Source of the DNA: Sepiola atlantica
Lineage: Eukaryota; Mollusca; Cephalopoda; Sepiida; Sepiolidae
Direction: 5' to 3'
DNA: 64,000 nucleotides
Assembly: GCA_963556195.1 (NCBI GenBank)
Contig: OY744551.1
Location: 10,115,100-10,179,099, forward strand
A model generated the notes under the pieces. The model was not told the origin of the DNA. It ran no database searches and saw only the letters and a list, made by a program, of their open reading frames with translations. Of this stretch, positions 33,521 through 44,844 are shown piece by piece. How positions within the stretch are numbered: position 1 is the stretch's first letter; each line of letters opens with the position of its first letter. The translations under genes and the position numbers were made by a program.

Positions 33521-33809
33521 GGATTGATAGCAGCTCTCTAAACTTTTTTTTAAAATAAAATCAGGGGACGTAAGCGCGGTTGGCATAATTGTCTTTGGTT
33601 ACCTTAAGATGGCGACCTTCGAACACGTCCATTGACTGTTCTCAGAAAAATGGATTTTGCTTATAATTAAAGTTCTACTCGATAATTTTTTCTACTTTTT
33701 TGGTGAGGATATTTATTTAAATCTGCTGCGTAAGTATATAATAATGTTTTTTTATGTGGTATTGATAATTTAGTATGGGCGCTTCTCTGTACAAGCACCT
33801 AAGTATATT

Positions 33810-34107
33810 TTCTTACTTGTGGTAACAGTTATTTGTTAACAGGTTTTTTGTTGTTTTACCATTTTTTTGTTCTGTTGGAAAATGTTAACTAAACTCGGAT
33901 TCTATGGGTGGCACTTTTCCTGGCCCGCAGCGACCACCAGCGCCAAATGGCTCAAGTGACTCAATCGCAGTCATTTAAAAATAAAGAATAGTCTTCAATA
34001 TTGAAGATAAGCATATAATTGTCTCCCTTCCCCCCACACACACAAATACATTTTTTTTTCGGTTTATTTTTCTCCTTTTCCACCCACCGCCACTGCCAAA
34101 TGTGACT
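33810..34107. other. Intron sequence
   Basis: CCACCCACCGCCACTGCC near 34080 is the rough inverse of GGCGGCCGGTGGCGGCGGGTGG at 34681-34702 and so may belong to the element that follows. Confidence 0.4.
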
Positions 34108-34668
34108 CAATTACACTATAGGGGCCGTTGGATTTTCTCACTCATTTCGCTCGGTATTCACCCAAATGTTTGATAAAATCGATTTTTGGGGTGAAATGGT
34201 ACATTTTTTTCCTGACAAACAATTCTAATTTATTTTTTAGCATATATCAAATTGAACTTTTATGCCACATTTTTACCCGTCGTCTTTTCGGCAACATTTT
34301 GTTATTCTTAAATTCACGACTAGTATGTTTTAACCTTTTCATGTTTGCTTTTAAATTCGTTAAATTCCGTTAAAACTTGCTTTTGTAAATAGAATGTTCA
34401 AAGTTTGTTTTTTGTGTGTAATAAAATGTTAAAGCAGTAAAAATATCTTTAGTCCAAGGAAAAAAACAATAAAACCCAACATGGCCGCCAGCGATTAAAA
34501 CCGGAGATTAAAGTTAGATTATCAACACTTTAAAAAGTAAATGAGAATTTTATTTCAGGACCAAAAATATAATTAAGACCAACAATCAGTTTCATCCAAA
34601 ATTTGGGTGAATACCTAGTGAAATGAGCGAAAGAAAACAGCGGTCCCTATTCTACAATTAAACCAATG
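34108..34668. mobile_element. MITE with about 50-60-bp inverted ends
   Basis: TATAGGGGCCGTTGGATTTT and CTCATTTCGCTCGGTATTCACCC on the left are inverted at 34610-34650 (GGGTGAATACC..AATGAGCGAA..GCGGTCCCTA). A possible TA duplication (TA|GGGGCC..GGTCCC|TA) would suggest Tc1/mariner, but a hAT reading is also possible. Non-coding. Confidence 0.6.
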
Positions 34669-34702
34669 TTTAAACTTGTGGCGGCCGGTGGCGGCGGGTG
34701 GA

Positions 34703-35074
34703 AAAGTAGAAAAATAAAAATAAAGAAAAAACAATTTTATATATTAAAACTTGTCATCACGCTCTATTGAACAAAAATAAAAATAAATAAATAAAATAAC
34801 GGTATTTACATCAACGACAATTACTATAATGATTTTGATCCCCACCACACACACACAGATACAAGTCAGCTGTGCGCTGATCGGACGAAATAAATACCCC
34901 TCTCGGAGGAGGGAGAAGGGGGGGGGGAGAGAAGGGGAGAGAGAGGGGGGAGAAGGGGGGGGTGCAAAAGAGAAAGTAAACATTAGCAGCACGTGTTTGT
35001 TTTTAAAAAAAAAAAATTTTTATTGCATTTATCTGGGAACATTGAACAACAAAGAAACGTTTCTGAATTTTTGA
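34703..35074. other. Intron sequence with purine-rich block
   Basis: A purine-only stretch of GGGAGAAGGGG and GAGAGAGAGGG type lies at about 34906-34975. No gene. Confidence 0.45.
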
Positions 35075-35985
35075 GATGAGGATTGATAATTTGTAGAATT
35101 TGGATTATTCGGACTACTGTTCTCATCTTGAATGTTATTCTCACAACGTTTCGGCCGCTGTAACCTCTGGCCTTTTCGAACTCGGGAATATTTCTGTCGA
35201 ACTCGGGAATCTGGATGGAATTTCAAAACGGAACCCTTCATTTAATCCACGGGGGTAGCATGCTCTCGTCCCATCAGAAGGGAGAAGTCTTCAGTAGTTC
35301 ACAATTCTTCGTATCGCCCGCACCGAGGATTGAACCTTCAACCTTCAGATGACTAAGAACTGAATTGGCACTTCTGCCGTATATATGAAGCAGCTGCCGA
35401 TTAAGAAATCGAAATTGAAGAGTTCCGTTTTTTGTTTCTCCAAGTACCATTCATTCAGAATTCACCGGAAGTTGAATTTAGTATTTAGAAAATGGAGTTA
35501 AATGAGATTAATCTTCGAGACATTGGTAATTTAATGAACCAGCCGCAAAAAGCAATAGATTTTTTACAGGCACAACGCCTTATTTCTTAGGGTTAGGGTT
35601 TAGGGTTTTTTATTTACATTTTTTCTTACTTCATATAATAATAAAAAAAGAAATTGTTAATTGTTTCTTGTTACCCAAAAACAAATCAGTCTTGCATTTT
35701 TTTTTATGTTGTAAAAAAATCACTTCCGGTTGAATTACCTCCCTTTATTTTCAGTAGAAGGACAGAAAATCTGCTGCTTCATATATACGGCAGAAGTGCC
35801 ACTGAATTTTACTTAGTACTATATCCACTGCGTTACAGGTCCTTACGGTTTGAAATTCCGTCAAGATTCCCGAGTTCGAAGAAATACACCCGAAGAAGGC
35901 CGGTGACAGCGGCCGAAACGTTGTGAGAATAACACTCAAGATGAAGAACAGTAGTCCGAATAATCGCAGTTCTACAAACAAAGAA
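35075..35985. mobile_element. Penelope-like inverted terminal unit
   Basis: The right arm (CCCGAGTTCGAAGAAATACA, GGCCGGTGACAGCGGCCGAA, ACGTTGTGAGAATAACACTC) is inverted at 35085-35215. A second inner inverted pair is ACTTCTGCCGTATATATGAA at 35371 against 35775-35800. GAAGAAGGCCGG..CGGCCGAAAC resembles the stem II and GAAAC core of hammerhead ribozymes found in Penelope-like element ends. The CUGANGA box reads CCGAAGA here, so it would be inactive. No reverse transcriptase is seen. The assignment is tentative. Confidence 0.45.
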
Positions 35986-36022
35986 ACGCTAGAATATTTT
36001 GTTTTAGAAGAACCGTTTCTAA

Positions 36023-36332
<310 letters not shown>

Positions 36333-36429
36333 CTTAAAAAAAATTGGTTCAGAAGGATAGACACTCCCCACCCCCACCCAACTGAGCGGAGGTCACACAA
36401 AGGGATAACATAAATGTTTAAAAATGATC

Positions 36430-36545
36430 TGACGATGAAGGCACAGAATAGTTAACAATCCTCCCCGTGTTAAGAATGGGTTTATAAACAATAACGTTTT
36501 AACATGAACTTGGCCTGTGTTAACTATTCTGTACCTTCACGATCC
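36430..36545. repeat. Small palindrome related to the 14515 MITE
   Basis: GCACAGAATAGTTAACAA is inverted as TTAACTATTCTGTACCTTC, with AACGTT in the middle. The 14515 element has the same CAGAATAGTTA core. Confidence 0.6.
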
Positions 36546-36824
36546 AATCAGCATTTTACGAACTAGCTGGCTAATAGTTAAGAAAAAAAAAGACTAATTA
36601 AATTACTACGACTGATAATAACACTACTACTAAGGGAATATTTGGCACTTGTGCATTTTAACATTTTTTGTTTTCATTTTAGGAGAGTTCAGTCCGCGCA
36701 AGGGAAAAGTAAACAACCCCCCCCCCCTGCAAATATTTTTTACTTTTCAAGTCCGTAGATTAAAAGTAACACGCTTTTAGTAAACAAATTTTCCAATTAC
36801 CAAAGCTGTACCCCTGTGATTGTT
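36546..36824. other. Intron sequence with a C-run
   Basis: A run of about eleven C lies at 36717-36727. Nothing else is recognised. Confidence 0.4.
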
Positions 36825-37090
36825 TTACAAATACTTTAATGGGATGTGCTCCAACGAACTAGTTTCACTGCAAAATCACACCCCTTCACTGTATACCGGA
36901 ACGCTTTCTACTCCAATAGCTTCATTTCATTGAACGACTAGCCTTTGGAATTAACTCCTTTCTCCATAATTGTACAATGTACCAACATGCAGAAATTTAA
37001 ATGTAATGTGAACAAACATCTCGCTGCACAACAGACCACTTAGGAAGCCCCTAGTTCACAATAGCAATGTGCCTCGTTTGGGGTGAATAC
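36825..37090 (+). mobile_element. Jockey/CR1-like LINE 3' fragment
   Basis: TTTTACAAATACTTTAATGG, CCTTCACTGTATACCGGAAC and CTTTCTACTCCAATAGCTTC match the coding tail of this family. The 3' end GTGCCTCGTTTGGGGTGAAT follows. Confidence 0.65.
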
Positions 37091-37124
37091 AAAATAAAAA
37101 ATAAAAAACACTGTCAAGGCAAGA

Positions 37125-37395
37125 ATGAATGCTCCACGCGGCACCTCCCCAGATGTGGGAGCAGTACTCCGTCTCTGCAGCAATATGTAACAGGTAGGTA
37201 AGGGAAGTCGGCTCCCCAAGGGGGCGCTCTGATTGGATACTACAATATCCGTGAACGGACCTGTCGGCATTTCCCAAGTGGGTCGTCTCAGGCGCTCGGC
37301 AATAAGACCTCCCCTCAAAAAGAGGAGGTAATGCATAGCCGATTTGAACCATACTTCACTCTGACAAAGGCGAGTACTACTTACTAACACCCACA
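37125..37395 (-). mobile_element. Family A short element without U2 head
   Basis: CCTGTCGGCATTTCCCAAGT, CTCAGGCGCTCGGCAATAAG and CCTCCCCTCAAAAAGAGGAG parallel the body of the U2-headed elements (reverse orientation, as at 54760-55070). The U2 head is not present. Confidence 0.5.
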
Positions 37396-37914
37396 ACTAT
37401 CAATAAATTATGTTATCAGTTTTCGTGTGTCTGCGTTTCTCGTGTCTACGTGAATTGCACACTTTTTTAAAATTATTAACTGAAACAAACTTATAAAATT
37501 ATAGCTAATTGTTGTTAAAGTAATATTGTTTTTATCTCTATAAAATGATTGGTACTTTTTAGGAATGGATATCCAAGAAATTTTCAGTACTTACGCCGTC
37601 AATTTCGAGTTTCACCGAAGACTGGCGAGCGTTAACGAACTAAACCGAACAAACTGAATGTATTATTATCTGGGGCGAAGAAGTTATTTAACGAAGGAAC
37701 TTAATTTTATCTTGTATTTAAGTGTATTCGGTAATGTTTCGGTACTTCTACACAACACGAACCGAATTGGTTTCTTTTACTCAACCCCATAACTAACTCT
37801 AAACCTGACTCTTGTAGCAAAGCTAAATGAAAAAGTATCCAAAAAATTCCACACGAAAAATTGCAAAAGTAATACGGGTATCCAAAAGATTGTGAAAAAG
37901 TCGGACCGTAATTG
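37396..37914. other. Intron sequence, no gene
   Basis: GGTACTTCTACACAACACGAACCG at 37739 resembles the GGTGCTTCTACAG ends discussed for 39741. Nothing else is recognised. Confidence 0.4.
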
Positions 37915-38385
37915 ATTGAAAAAGAGAAAAAGAAAAAAAAAGAAAAGGAAAAAAGAAAAAAAAAGAAAAAAAGAAAAGGAAAAAAGCAAAGGAAAAAAGA
38001 AAAAAAAAGAAAAAAAAGAAAAGAAAAGAAAAAAAAAAGAAAAGAAAAAGAGAAAGAAAAGAAAAGAAAAAGAAAAGAAAAAAGAAAAGAAAAAGAAAAA
38101 AGAAAAACAAAGAAAAAAGAAAAACAAAGAAAAAAGAAAAACAAAGAAAAAAAAAACAAAGAAAAAAAAAACAAAGAAAAAAAGAAAAACAAAGAAAAAA
38201 GAAAAACAAAGAAAAAAAGAAAAACAAAGAAAAAAAGAAAAACAAAGAAAAAAAGAAAAACAAAGAAAAAAAACAAAGAAAAAAAGAAAAACAAAGAAAA
38301 AAAAACAAAGAAAAAAAAAACAAAGAAAAAAAAACAAAGAAAAACAAGAAAAACAAAGAAAACAAGAAAAATAAAGAAAAAAGTC
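37915..38385. repeat. A-rich (AAAGA/AAACAAAG)n array
   Basis: About 470 bases of A with scattered G and C; from about 38100 the unit is close to AAAAACAAAGAAAAA. The lysine-rich or phenylalanine-rich open frames here (up to 205 codons) are low-complexity shadows. Confidence 0.95.
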
Positions 38386-38558
38386 GTCTGCCAAACGACA
38401 GCGCCTTTTTATTTATATATTTCGGTAATAATCGGAACTTGATTCGTTTTTCTCCGTTCGTCGTCGGAACTGATTACGTCACGACTGTAAATTTACAGAT
38501 ACCTATTCCTAAAAAGCACAGATATATTCTGACGATCTCTATAGTATAATTGAACCGG

Positions 38559-38660
38559 TGCTTGTACAGAAATCGAACCGAACTTAGGTTAAGGTTAAAA
38601 AATAAAAATAAATAAAAACAGTTCTGTACAATTGAACCAAACAAGTGCTCGCTCAACGCG
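38559..38660. repeat. GGTGCTTGTACAG-type short palindrome
   Basis: GGTGCTTGTACAGAAATCGAACCGAAC is roughly inverted at CAGTTCTGTACAATTGAACC..AAGTGC. Related segments lie at 40140-40185 and 40415-40450 (TCTCTATAGTACAATTGAAC). Confidence 0.45.
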
Positions 38661-38744
38661 GATGTTGACAGAAGGGAACACATCTAATTGTGTGTTTATT
38701 TTTTAAATTTTTTTTATAGGCGTATCCGAAGAAGAGGCGACCGG

Positions 38745-39390
38745 TAGTCAGCATGTTGCTATTCCGAATTTACAACTGCAAACCGCAATCAATAGACTGT
38801 CTCTCCTGCACCAAACGGTCATTAAGAAATCAAACTCTTTTTCATGTAAAACTTATAAAAACTTGCCGGAAGGATAAGTTTTGTATTTTTATTTTAAATA
38901 ATTTTTTTTAGAGAAATAAGTTATCAAATAGGTGGTTTGATTTCTTTTTTTCGGAAAATATAAAATGTTTTTGTTTTGGTGCTGGTGCAGATTGGGACCC
39001 AATCTAACCCTGACCCTAACGACGCCAAGTCGATTTTAGCTTGGGTCCTAATCTGCACCAGCACCTTTGATTGTTTTTGTTGTTTTTGTTTCTTGTTGTT
39101 GTTTTTTTAAATAAATTATTTTAGAAAAATAACTAAATGTGCTATTTGATTTTCGGGGAGGAAAATATATACAATTTTTTCTTTCGAAACATTGAAATAT
39201 GAATTTTTCTACCAATCATTAAAAAAAAAAAAAATTTTTTTACTTTATATTTAATTTTCATTAAAAAAAATTATTCCAGCAAGTTTTAATTATAAAGTTT
39301 TGCATAAAACAGATTTTGACTTTTTTTAAATTATGACCGTAGAGACAGTCTATTGATTGCGGCTTGTTATAATTTCGGAAAAGCGGCATA
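38745..39390. mobile_element. MITE with inverted ends and a nested small element
   Basis: ACCGCAATCAATAGACTGTC and CTC on the left (38785-38805) are inverted at 39338-39360 (GAGACAGTCTATTGATTGCG). The flanking parts of the arms also pair. An 88-bp GGTGC-ended element (38978-39065) lies inside. Confidence 0.65.
38978..39065. mobile_element. 88-bp GGTGC-ended mini-element
   Basis: GGTGCTGGTGCAGATTGGGACC is inverted at the other end (..GGGTCCTAATCTGCACCAGC and ACC). The flanking octamers TTTGTTTT and TTTGATTG agree at 6 of 8. The ends resemble those of the Merlin element at 28939. Confidence 0.55.
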
Positions 39391-39740
39391 CTGATGATAC
39401 TCCTATTTTTATTTTAAAATATATATATATATTTTTTTTAATGCAAGAATTTAATAGTTCTGTTTTTTTTTGGGGGGGGGGGGGGGGAGTGACAGGTTTC
39501 ATAATTTTGTTTCGGGATAAGAAATACAATTTATCTGAAAACCCGAGGGACACACGCACATTGACGGAAGAAAACGTTTTTCTTACTTGTAAGGAATGAG
39601 CATCCTGAGAATTTCATTACTTACGGAGTCAGTCCCGAGTATTGACGGAAAATCCCAAATCAGTCCCGGAAATGACCGAAGCAGTTTACGATATGGAAAT
39701 CGCGAAATGGTGAACATGCAGACGACATTAAAAATAATTT
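39391..39740. other. Intron sequence with a 16-G run
   Basis: A run of about 16 G lies at 39472-39487. ATGACCGAAGCAGTTTACGA (about 39675) is inverted at 39915-39935, so a MITE may surround the element at 39741. Confidence 0.45.
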
Positions 39741-39873
39741 GGTGCTTCTACAGAATTTGAACCGAACTGTTTTTTTTGTTTTTTTTTAAAAATCCTAACT
39801 CTAATCGAACCATACCCTAAGTTTTAGTTTGACAAAATTCGATTTGGTTCGGTTCAAATTCTGTAGAAGCACC
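39741..39873. mobile_element. 133-bp GGTGC-ended MITE
   Basis: GGTGCTTCTACAGAATTTGA and ACCGAAC are inverted precisely at 39845-39873. The flanking octamers agree at 6 of 8. Merlin-type derivation is inferred from the GGTGCTTC ends. Confidence 0.6.
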
Positions 39874-40506
39874 AAAAATATAAATTAATTAAAATGGAAG
39901 GTGGCTTTCAAATCGTAAACTGCTTCGGCCATTTCCGAGACTGGCTGAAATCCTCTGGATTCCCATTCATTACATTACAAATACCAAGTTTTTTTTTTTT
40001 AAATAAATAAATAAAAATTGCCTGAACGTTTGTGCATTTTTTGTCTTCAATCCCTCGTCTCATGGAGGGGGGGGGGCGTGTTTCCTTACAATTTAAGATC
40101 TATTTTTTCATCTAAAATTTGAGCGAAACGAGCGAGATATTCGAACGATCTCTATAGTACAATTGAACCAAACAAGTGCCCGTCCCGCGTATGTTGACAT
40201 AACGAAAACGTCTAAGTTTCATTTCTTATAAAAAAAATTTTAAAATTCCAAACTTTAGTGTATTTAATAGGTTTGTCTTCAGTTATTTGTCTCTCTTTGG
40301 GGAGCAGAATTTCTAATTTTATTTCGGGTAAAAAAAAAAATATATAATTTAAATCCTCATCTTTATCTAAAATTTGAGAGAGAATAATATAAAAAAAAAC
40401 GAGAAATTCAAACAATCTCTATAGTACAATGGAACCAAGCAAGTGCTCGCTCGAGGCGCACGTTGATGCAACAAAATAAAATTAAAAAAACAAACAATTG
40501 CCAAAC
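39874..40506. other. Intron 1 sequence next to exon 1
   Basis: Two diverged copies of an element lie at 40100-40200 and 40370-40460 (AAAATTTGAG.. and ATCTCTATAGTACAATTGAA). There is a G-run at 40066-40075. No coding. Confidence 0.45.
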
Positions 40507-40690
40507 CTTTCGTTGTGTATTTAAAAGTTGCATCGTTAGTTTTTTGTTCTTCTTCCTCGTCTTGGCAGGGTCCTTTTAGTTGGCATGTACCCCGGTCAGC
40601 GGGCGGGAGGGCCACCACCACCACCAAAGTCCCGAGAAAAAAAACCGCGACGAGCAGGGGAATCGTCAGACTTGTCGAGTCTGAAGCCAT
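40507..40690 (-). CDS. POGLUT1: POGLUT1 (Rumi) exon 1 with start codon
   Basis: First coding exon of 184 nt, minus strand, from ATG at 40690 to donor AAAG|GTTTGG at 40506. It encodes MASDSTSLTIPLLVAVFFLG then TLVVVVALPPADRG, a hydrophobic signal peptide. A cysteine-containing acidic linker follows (CQLKGPCQDEEEEQK) and it ends KYTTK plus one base of a glycine codon. That base joins exon 2 exactly to give GNKW, where vertebrate POGLUT1 has a similar GxKW at this place. The start is supported by an in-frame TGA 42 bases upstream (40730-40732) with no ATG between. The signal peptide fits an ER-lumen enzyme. The identification rests on exons 2 and 3; exon 1 is tied to them by phase, orientation and content, across 31 kb. 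The donor is weak. Confidence 0.78.
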
Positions 40691-40860
40691 TGAATACTTG
40701 AATTTGAAACACGACGACGTCGGAGAATTTCACTTCTCAAAGGCCCGCCACTCGCACCTGCTTCGCGCTTGTCGTCTTGCGTTGAGCGCGCTCAAAGTGG
40801 TTAGGTTTTTTTTAGTGACTAACTTCTATCCCTAAAAGTTGCGGATTACTAAAAAAACGT
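40691..40860 (-). promoter_or_regulatory. CpG-rich upstream region of POGLUT1
   Basis: Upstream of the start codon the sequence is locally rich in CpG (ACGACGACGTCGG, GCGTTGAGCGCGCTC), in contrast to the AT-rich surroundings. A GACGTC core (about 40715) could bind CRE/ATF-type factors. No TATA box is seen. The promoter call is inferred from position and composition only. Confidence 0.45.
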
Positions 40861-41329
40861 AGTTCATTTTTTATGAGATAATTTTCAGAACAGACAATCA
40901 ACCTTTTCGACATGCCACGTTTTTTTATTAAAGAACCTTTTGAATGAATTTATTGACATATATTGATTTAAAAAAAAAAAAAAACTTCACATAAAGGCCG
41001 CCACGTTTTGTTGTTATAATATATAGTGTTTATAATCTCCCCCCCCCCCCAACCAAAAAAAAAAGAAAAAATGTAAATTTGTAGATTAACACCCTCTGCT
41101 ACCCCTACCCCAACGAGATTCTACTTTTTTAGGCGATTACGTATAAACACCCTGAAAAACTTGGCGGAAAGAAGAAAAAAAAATTATTTTAGAGTGGGGA
41201 ATCAGTTTCGTATATAAATTTGCCATAAAATTATCGCTATTTTCGGGCCGTTCTAGCTTTTTAGGACAGTTAACTATTTGTTTTACCATTAAAAATTAAG
41301 GTCGATTGGTAAGGTCGTAAAACCACACG
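40861..41329. other. Upstream intergenic sequence
   Basis: A poly-C run lies at 41040-41050. No gene is recognised. Confidence 0.4.
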
Positions 41330-42125
41330 TAATTGTCTGTAGTGGATTGGGGTAAAAAATGGATGGTAACTTTTAATGCCGCAAAGACAAAGCTACTTTC
41401 CTTCAATAACTACAAGAAACCTCTTCAACCACCGATTGTCATGGCAAATAACACCCTACCTGAGAGTTCATCATTCAAAATTCTGGGCCTAACTTTCACA
41501 GATAACATGAATTGGAATAGATACATTGAAGACATTGCCAGGACTGCTGCAAAGAAGGTGGGCTCCCTCTACTGTGCTAGTAAACTTCCCACACCTGACA
41601 TTACAAAGCCACTATCTGCCCATGCATGGAGTATTGCTGTCACATCTGGGCTGGGGCATCATCCACTAGTCTCTCCTTCTTAGACAAGGTTTAAAAAAGA
41701 GTCGCCAACTTAACAGGTCCCTCACTATCCACCTAGCTCCAGCCCCTGTCCCACCACTGCAATGTTGCTTCCTTGTGCCTGTTTTACAAGTACTTCAATG
41801 GATTGTGCTCTGATGAACTTGTTGCTTGTGTGCCCTCACGACGTAAATTCACTAGACCAATCCGACAATCTGCAAAATCCCATCCATTCACTGTGGAGGT
41901 CCCCAGATGCCGAAGAGCTTTCTACTCCAAAAACTTATTTCCTCGTGCTGCTGGACTCTGGAACTCCCTCCCTACCCCTGTTTTCCTAACGGTACTTACA
42001 TGCAGAAATTTTAAACTAATGTAAACAGACATCTCGTTGCACAGCTCCCAATTTAGGTTGATTCCCTCCCCCCAAACTTTCACTCTTTTTCTCAGTAGCA
42101 TCTTACGTCTACAGTAGGGGCCTTC
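41330..42125 (+). mobile_element. Jockey/CR1-like LINE, C-terminal part
   Basis: The first frame (41333-41683) reads VVDWGKKWMVTFNAAKTKLL, SFKILGLTFTDNMNWNRYIE and AARTAAKKVGSLYCASKLPT-like text, the end of the reverse transcriptase. A second frame (41773-42024) gives FYKYFNGLCSDELVACVPSR, PFTVEVPRCRRAFYSKNLFP and RAAGLWNSLPTPVF. The 3' block TTACGTCTACAGTAGGGGCC and an A tract end it. Frameshifts separate the two parts. It is 5' truncated. Confidence 0.85.
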
Positions 42126-42499
42126 CTATGTTAAAAAAAAAACTTTAAAAAGTAGATCCTCCTTCACCCAAAAAACACGCAGAGAATTTATTTTCCATAG
42201 GAAAAAAAAATGGGTAATCATAAAGATTGACGGTATAAACATAATGCAATAAAAAAATTGTGTATAGGCGATAAAAAAAATCGTTTTATGCTGTTGTTTT
42301 TTGATAAATATTATCAAATGAGGAACCATTCCGAGTTAATATTTATTTAGTATTATGCATTTAATCGGAAGAAAAACACGTTGTAAATGTGTAAATATGA
42401 TACAAGAATTGTGATTTTTCATAAAATGGAGTCTAACGGAACCGGAAGTACTGCAGAGCGAAGTTAAACTGAAACGAAACTAGCAGTTTCATTATCCCA
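42126..42499. other. AT-rich sequence, nothing recognised
   Basis: No feature could be supported here. Confidence 0.4.
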
Positions 42500-43205
42500 G
42501 AAAGCAATTTTAATAATTCCTAGAAAATAATTTTGATAATTCCCAGAAAGCAATTTTAATAATTTCCAGAAATCAATTTTAATAATTCCAGTAAGCAATT
42601 TTAATAATTTCCAGAAAGCAATTTTAATAATTCCTAGAAAATAATTTTGATAATTCCCAGAAAGCAATTTTGATAATTCCTAGAAAGCAATTTTAATAAT
42701 TCCTAGAAAACAATTTTGATAATTCCCAGAAAGCAATTTTAATAATTCCCAGAAAGCAATTTTAATAATTCCTAGAAAGCAATTTTAATAATTCCAGAAA
42801 GCAATTTTAATAATTCCTAGAAAATAATTTTGATAATTCCCAGAAAGCAATTTTAATAATTCCAGAAAGCAATTTTAATAATTCCCAAAATGCATTTTTA
42901 ATAATTCCCAGAAAGCAATTTTAATAATTCCAGAAAGCTATTTTAATAATTCCAGAAAGCAATTTTAATAATTCCCAGGAAGTAATTTTAATAATTTCCA
43001 GAAAGCAATTTTAATAACTCCCAGAAAGCAATTTTAATAATTCCTAGAAAGAAGTTTTAATAATTCCTAGAAAGCAATTTTAATAATTCCAGAAAGCAAT
43101 TTTAATAATTCCTAGAAAACAGTTTTAATAATTCCTAGAGAGCAATTTTAATAATCCCAGAAAGCAATTTTAATAATTCCAGAAAGCAATTTTAATAATT
43201 CCCAC
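42500..43205. repeat. 22/23-bp tandem array, about 31 units
   Basis: The unit is AGAAAGCAATTTTAATAATT plus CC or CCC, with frequent CCTAGAAAATAATTTTGAT variants. The variation in C number breaks the reading frame. Confidence 0.93.
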
Positions 43206-44099
43206 AAAAGATTGAGTTGCTCCTAACTCCCTTTCCACAAACAGAGCAGCGGAATTTCCCTCTTTCTGGGATCTTTCGAACACGACAACCACTGATCATC
43301 ACTTTGGTCTTGGTAACACTCACTCTAAGACCTTTACTTTCCATAGAATTCCTCCAAGTCTTTTACTTAACAAGTAGACCTGTAGAACGTTTGTGTCTCT
43401 ATTTTTTTTCCGCTTCCATGTGAGCGCTTGCGGGTTTTTTTTTTCTATCTGTTTTTCTTTGTTTTCTCTAACCCCTTTTTTGGCTTCTGAGCCTCATTCC
43501 TAGTCAGCGGCTACCAATTGTAGACCAACGCCGCCGCCCCCCCCCCCCTTGACAATCGCCGACCCCAACGCTTGTGTGCTGTGGTTTTCTTCTCCTTCAT
43601 CTTTTGTACTGGCCATGTCGTCTATTCCCCTGACGATCGCCGAGGGCACGAGCACTGACTTATAAATACGTATAAAAACAAAACAACACAACTCAAAAGA
43701 AAAAACACAAACTCTGAGCCCTTGTGTATGTCAGTTGTGCTCAGGGTGTGTGCGACACCATTGTGGACTGTCGACACCACCATTGTCGTTCGGTTGATCA
43801 TCTCATCTCATCGTTTGCTAATCCCGATCTTCTCTGATCTGATCCGCTCCTCACCGAGCTGCTAACTGCCGCAAACTCAAACTGTCGTAAACTGTTGCAA
43901 ACTAACTCAAACTCCTAAATATATTGACTCAGGACCGGAAATCCTAAACGTCTCATCTTTGTCTCAGAGTGATTGATAAGTGGAAAATGACTCACTGTCT
44001 CGGCCACTCCCAGCTGACTACCTATCCTACTTCTGATCGCCTTTCTGTGCCTTGGTGAATCATTTGCTCCTATTGTCTGGGGTCTTGGCTGCGGGGGGG
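43206..44099. other. Intergenic sequence with C-run and G-run
   Basis: Poly-C lies at about 43537-43549 and poly-G at 44092-44106. Short repeated CTCAAACT/CGTAAACTG motifs lie near 43865-43915. No gene is recognised. Confidence 0.4.
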
Positions 44100-44530
44100 G
44101 GGGGGGATAGTCCATAGTATCACAGACCTTCCATTGTTTCACAGGCAAGTAAAAAATCATCAGCATTAAGCATCTCTTCCGGACAACCCGGACAATCATA
44201 CTGGATGACGCTTTTCAGACACAAATGAAAAGCAACGGACTCAGTACAGAATCCCGATTCAGTCCTATTTTAACATTAAAGCTGTCACTATATGTGCTGT
44301 TAATTCTAACATGTGTTCGAGCATTTCTGTACACTGCTTGAACAACTTTCACTAACCACTCGTTTTCCCACCAGACAACCTCTCTTGTCAAAAGCTTTCT
44401 CTAGATCCACAAAAGCAAAATACAGGTTGTTCTGCTTACCAAGGTACTTCTCTAAATTCACAGAAATGTTCACGTCGTGATCTCTATCAAGTAGGAGAAG
44501 CACCATAATTTGATATGGGCCTAGGATCAT
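44100..44530 (-). mobile_element. LINE reverse transcriptase core fragment
   Basis: On the minus strand, EKYLGKQNNLYFAFVDLEKAFDK carries the FVDxxKAFD motif of non-LTR reverse transcriptases (RT motif A). About 300 bases further (near 44170-44130), EEMLNADDFLLACETMEG corresponds to the catalytic YADD box with Y changed to N. Several frameshifts lie between them. It may belong to the same GAT-tailed family as 33000 and 58240, being a more upstream piece. Confidence 0.75.
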
Positions 44531-44690
44531 AGTGTAGTGTCTGTTCCGTTTTCGGTCAGATGCGATAAAATCCTTCTAGACTGAGGCGGTTTACTTTTGT
44601 TCCCATGGGGAGTTAGATTTACCCCACATTAAAATCTGACCTTGTTTTCTAAGACTGGATAAACAGCCATTTTAAAGTCTCCTCGATTTA
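44518..44690 (+). mobile_element. U2-headed short element, family B
   Basis: The head GGCCTAGGATCATAGTGTAG and TGTCTGTTCCG matches the U2 5' region with changes. The body AAAATCCTTCTAGACTGAGG, TTTTGTTCCCATGGGGAGTT and CCCCACATTAAAATCTGACC matches the 11327 copy. Confidence 0.6.
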
Positions 44691-44844
44691 ACGCAAGGTC
44701 AGTTCGCTCCCCGTTACTTGCGTATTACTATTGCTACTACCACAATAACTAATACTACTACTATCGCCAGCCAAAAAGGCTAAATCCATTCGATGACCTT
44801 TTTCCTTAATTTTAACAGGGAACATTCCTCCCTTCTACACTTCT

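Larger units (their letters stand above)
32431..33799. mobile_element. Merlin-like MITE with GGTGC ends, carrying two insertions
   Basis: The ends GGTGCTTGTACAGAGAAGCG are inverted at 33780-33799, and the arms match for about 230 bases (CTTACGCAGCAGATTTAAAT, ATGGATTTTGC-type blocks). The flanking octamers AAAGTATC and TAAGTATA agree at 6 of 8. A tRNA-type SINE sits in the left arm and a LINE fragment in the centre. The second CTTACGCAGCAGATTTAAAT at 32975 is an extra partial arm copy next to the LINE tail. Confidence 0.7.

Noticed and set aside
35587..35606. Second interstitial telomere array
   Set aside because: Only two to three imperfect units; too short to treat as an array.
37707..38442. 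152- to 205-codon lysine-rich and phenylalanine-rich frames
   Set aside because: Low-complexity A-rich array; several frames on both strands are open at once.
40515..40835. Plus-strand 106-codon frame over exon 1
   Set aside because: Antisense to the POGLUT1 first exon, which has the better evidence (signal peptide, phase, homologous continuation).
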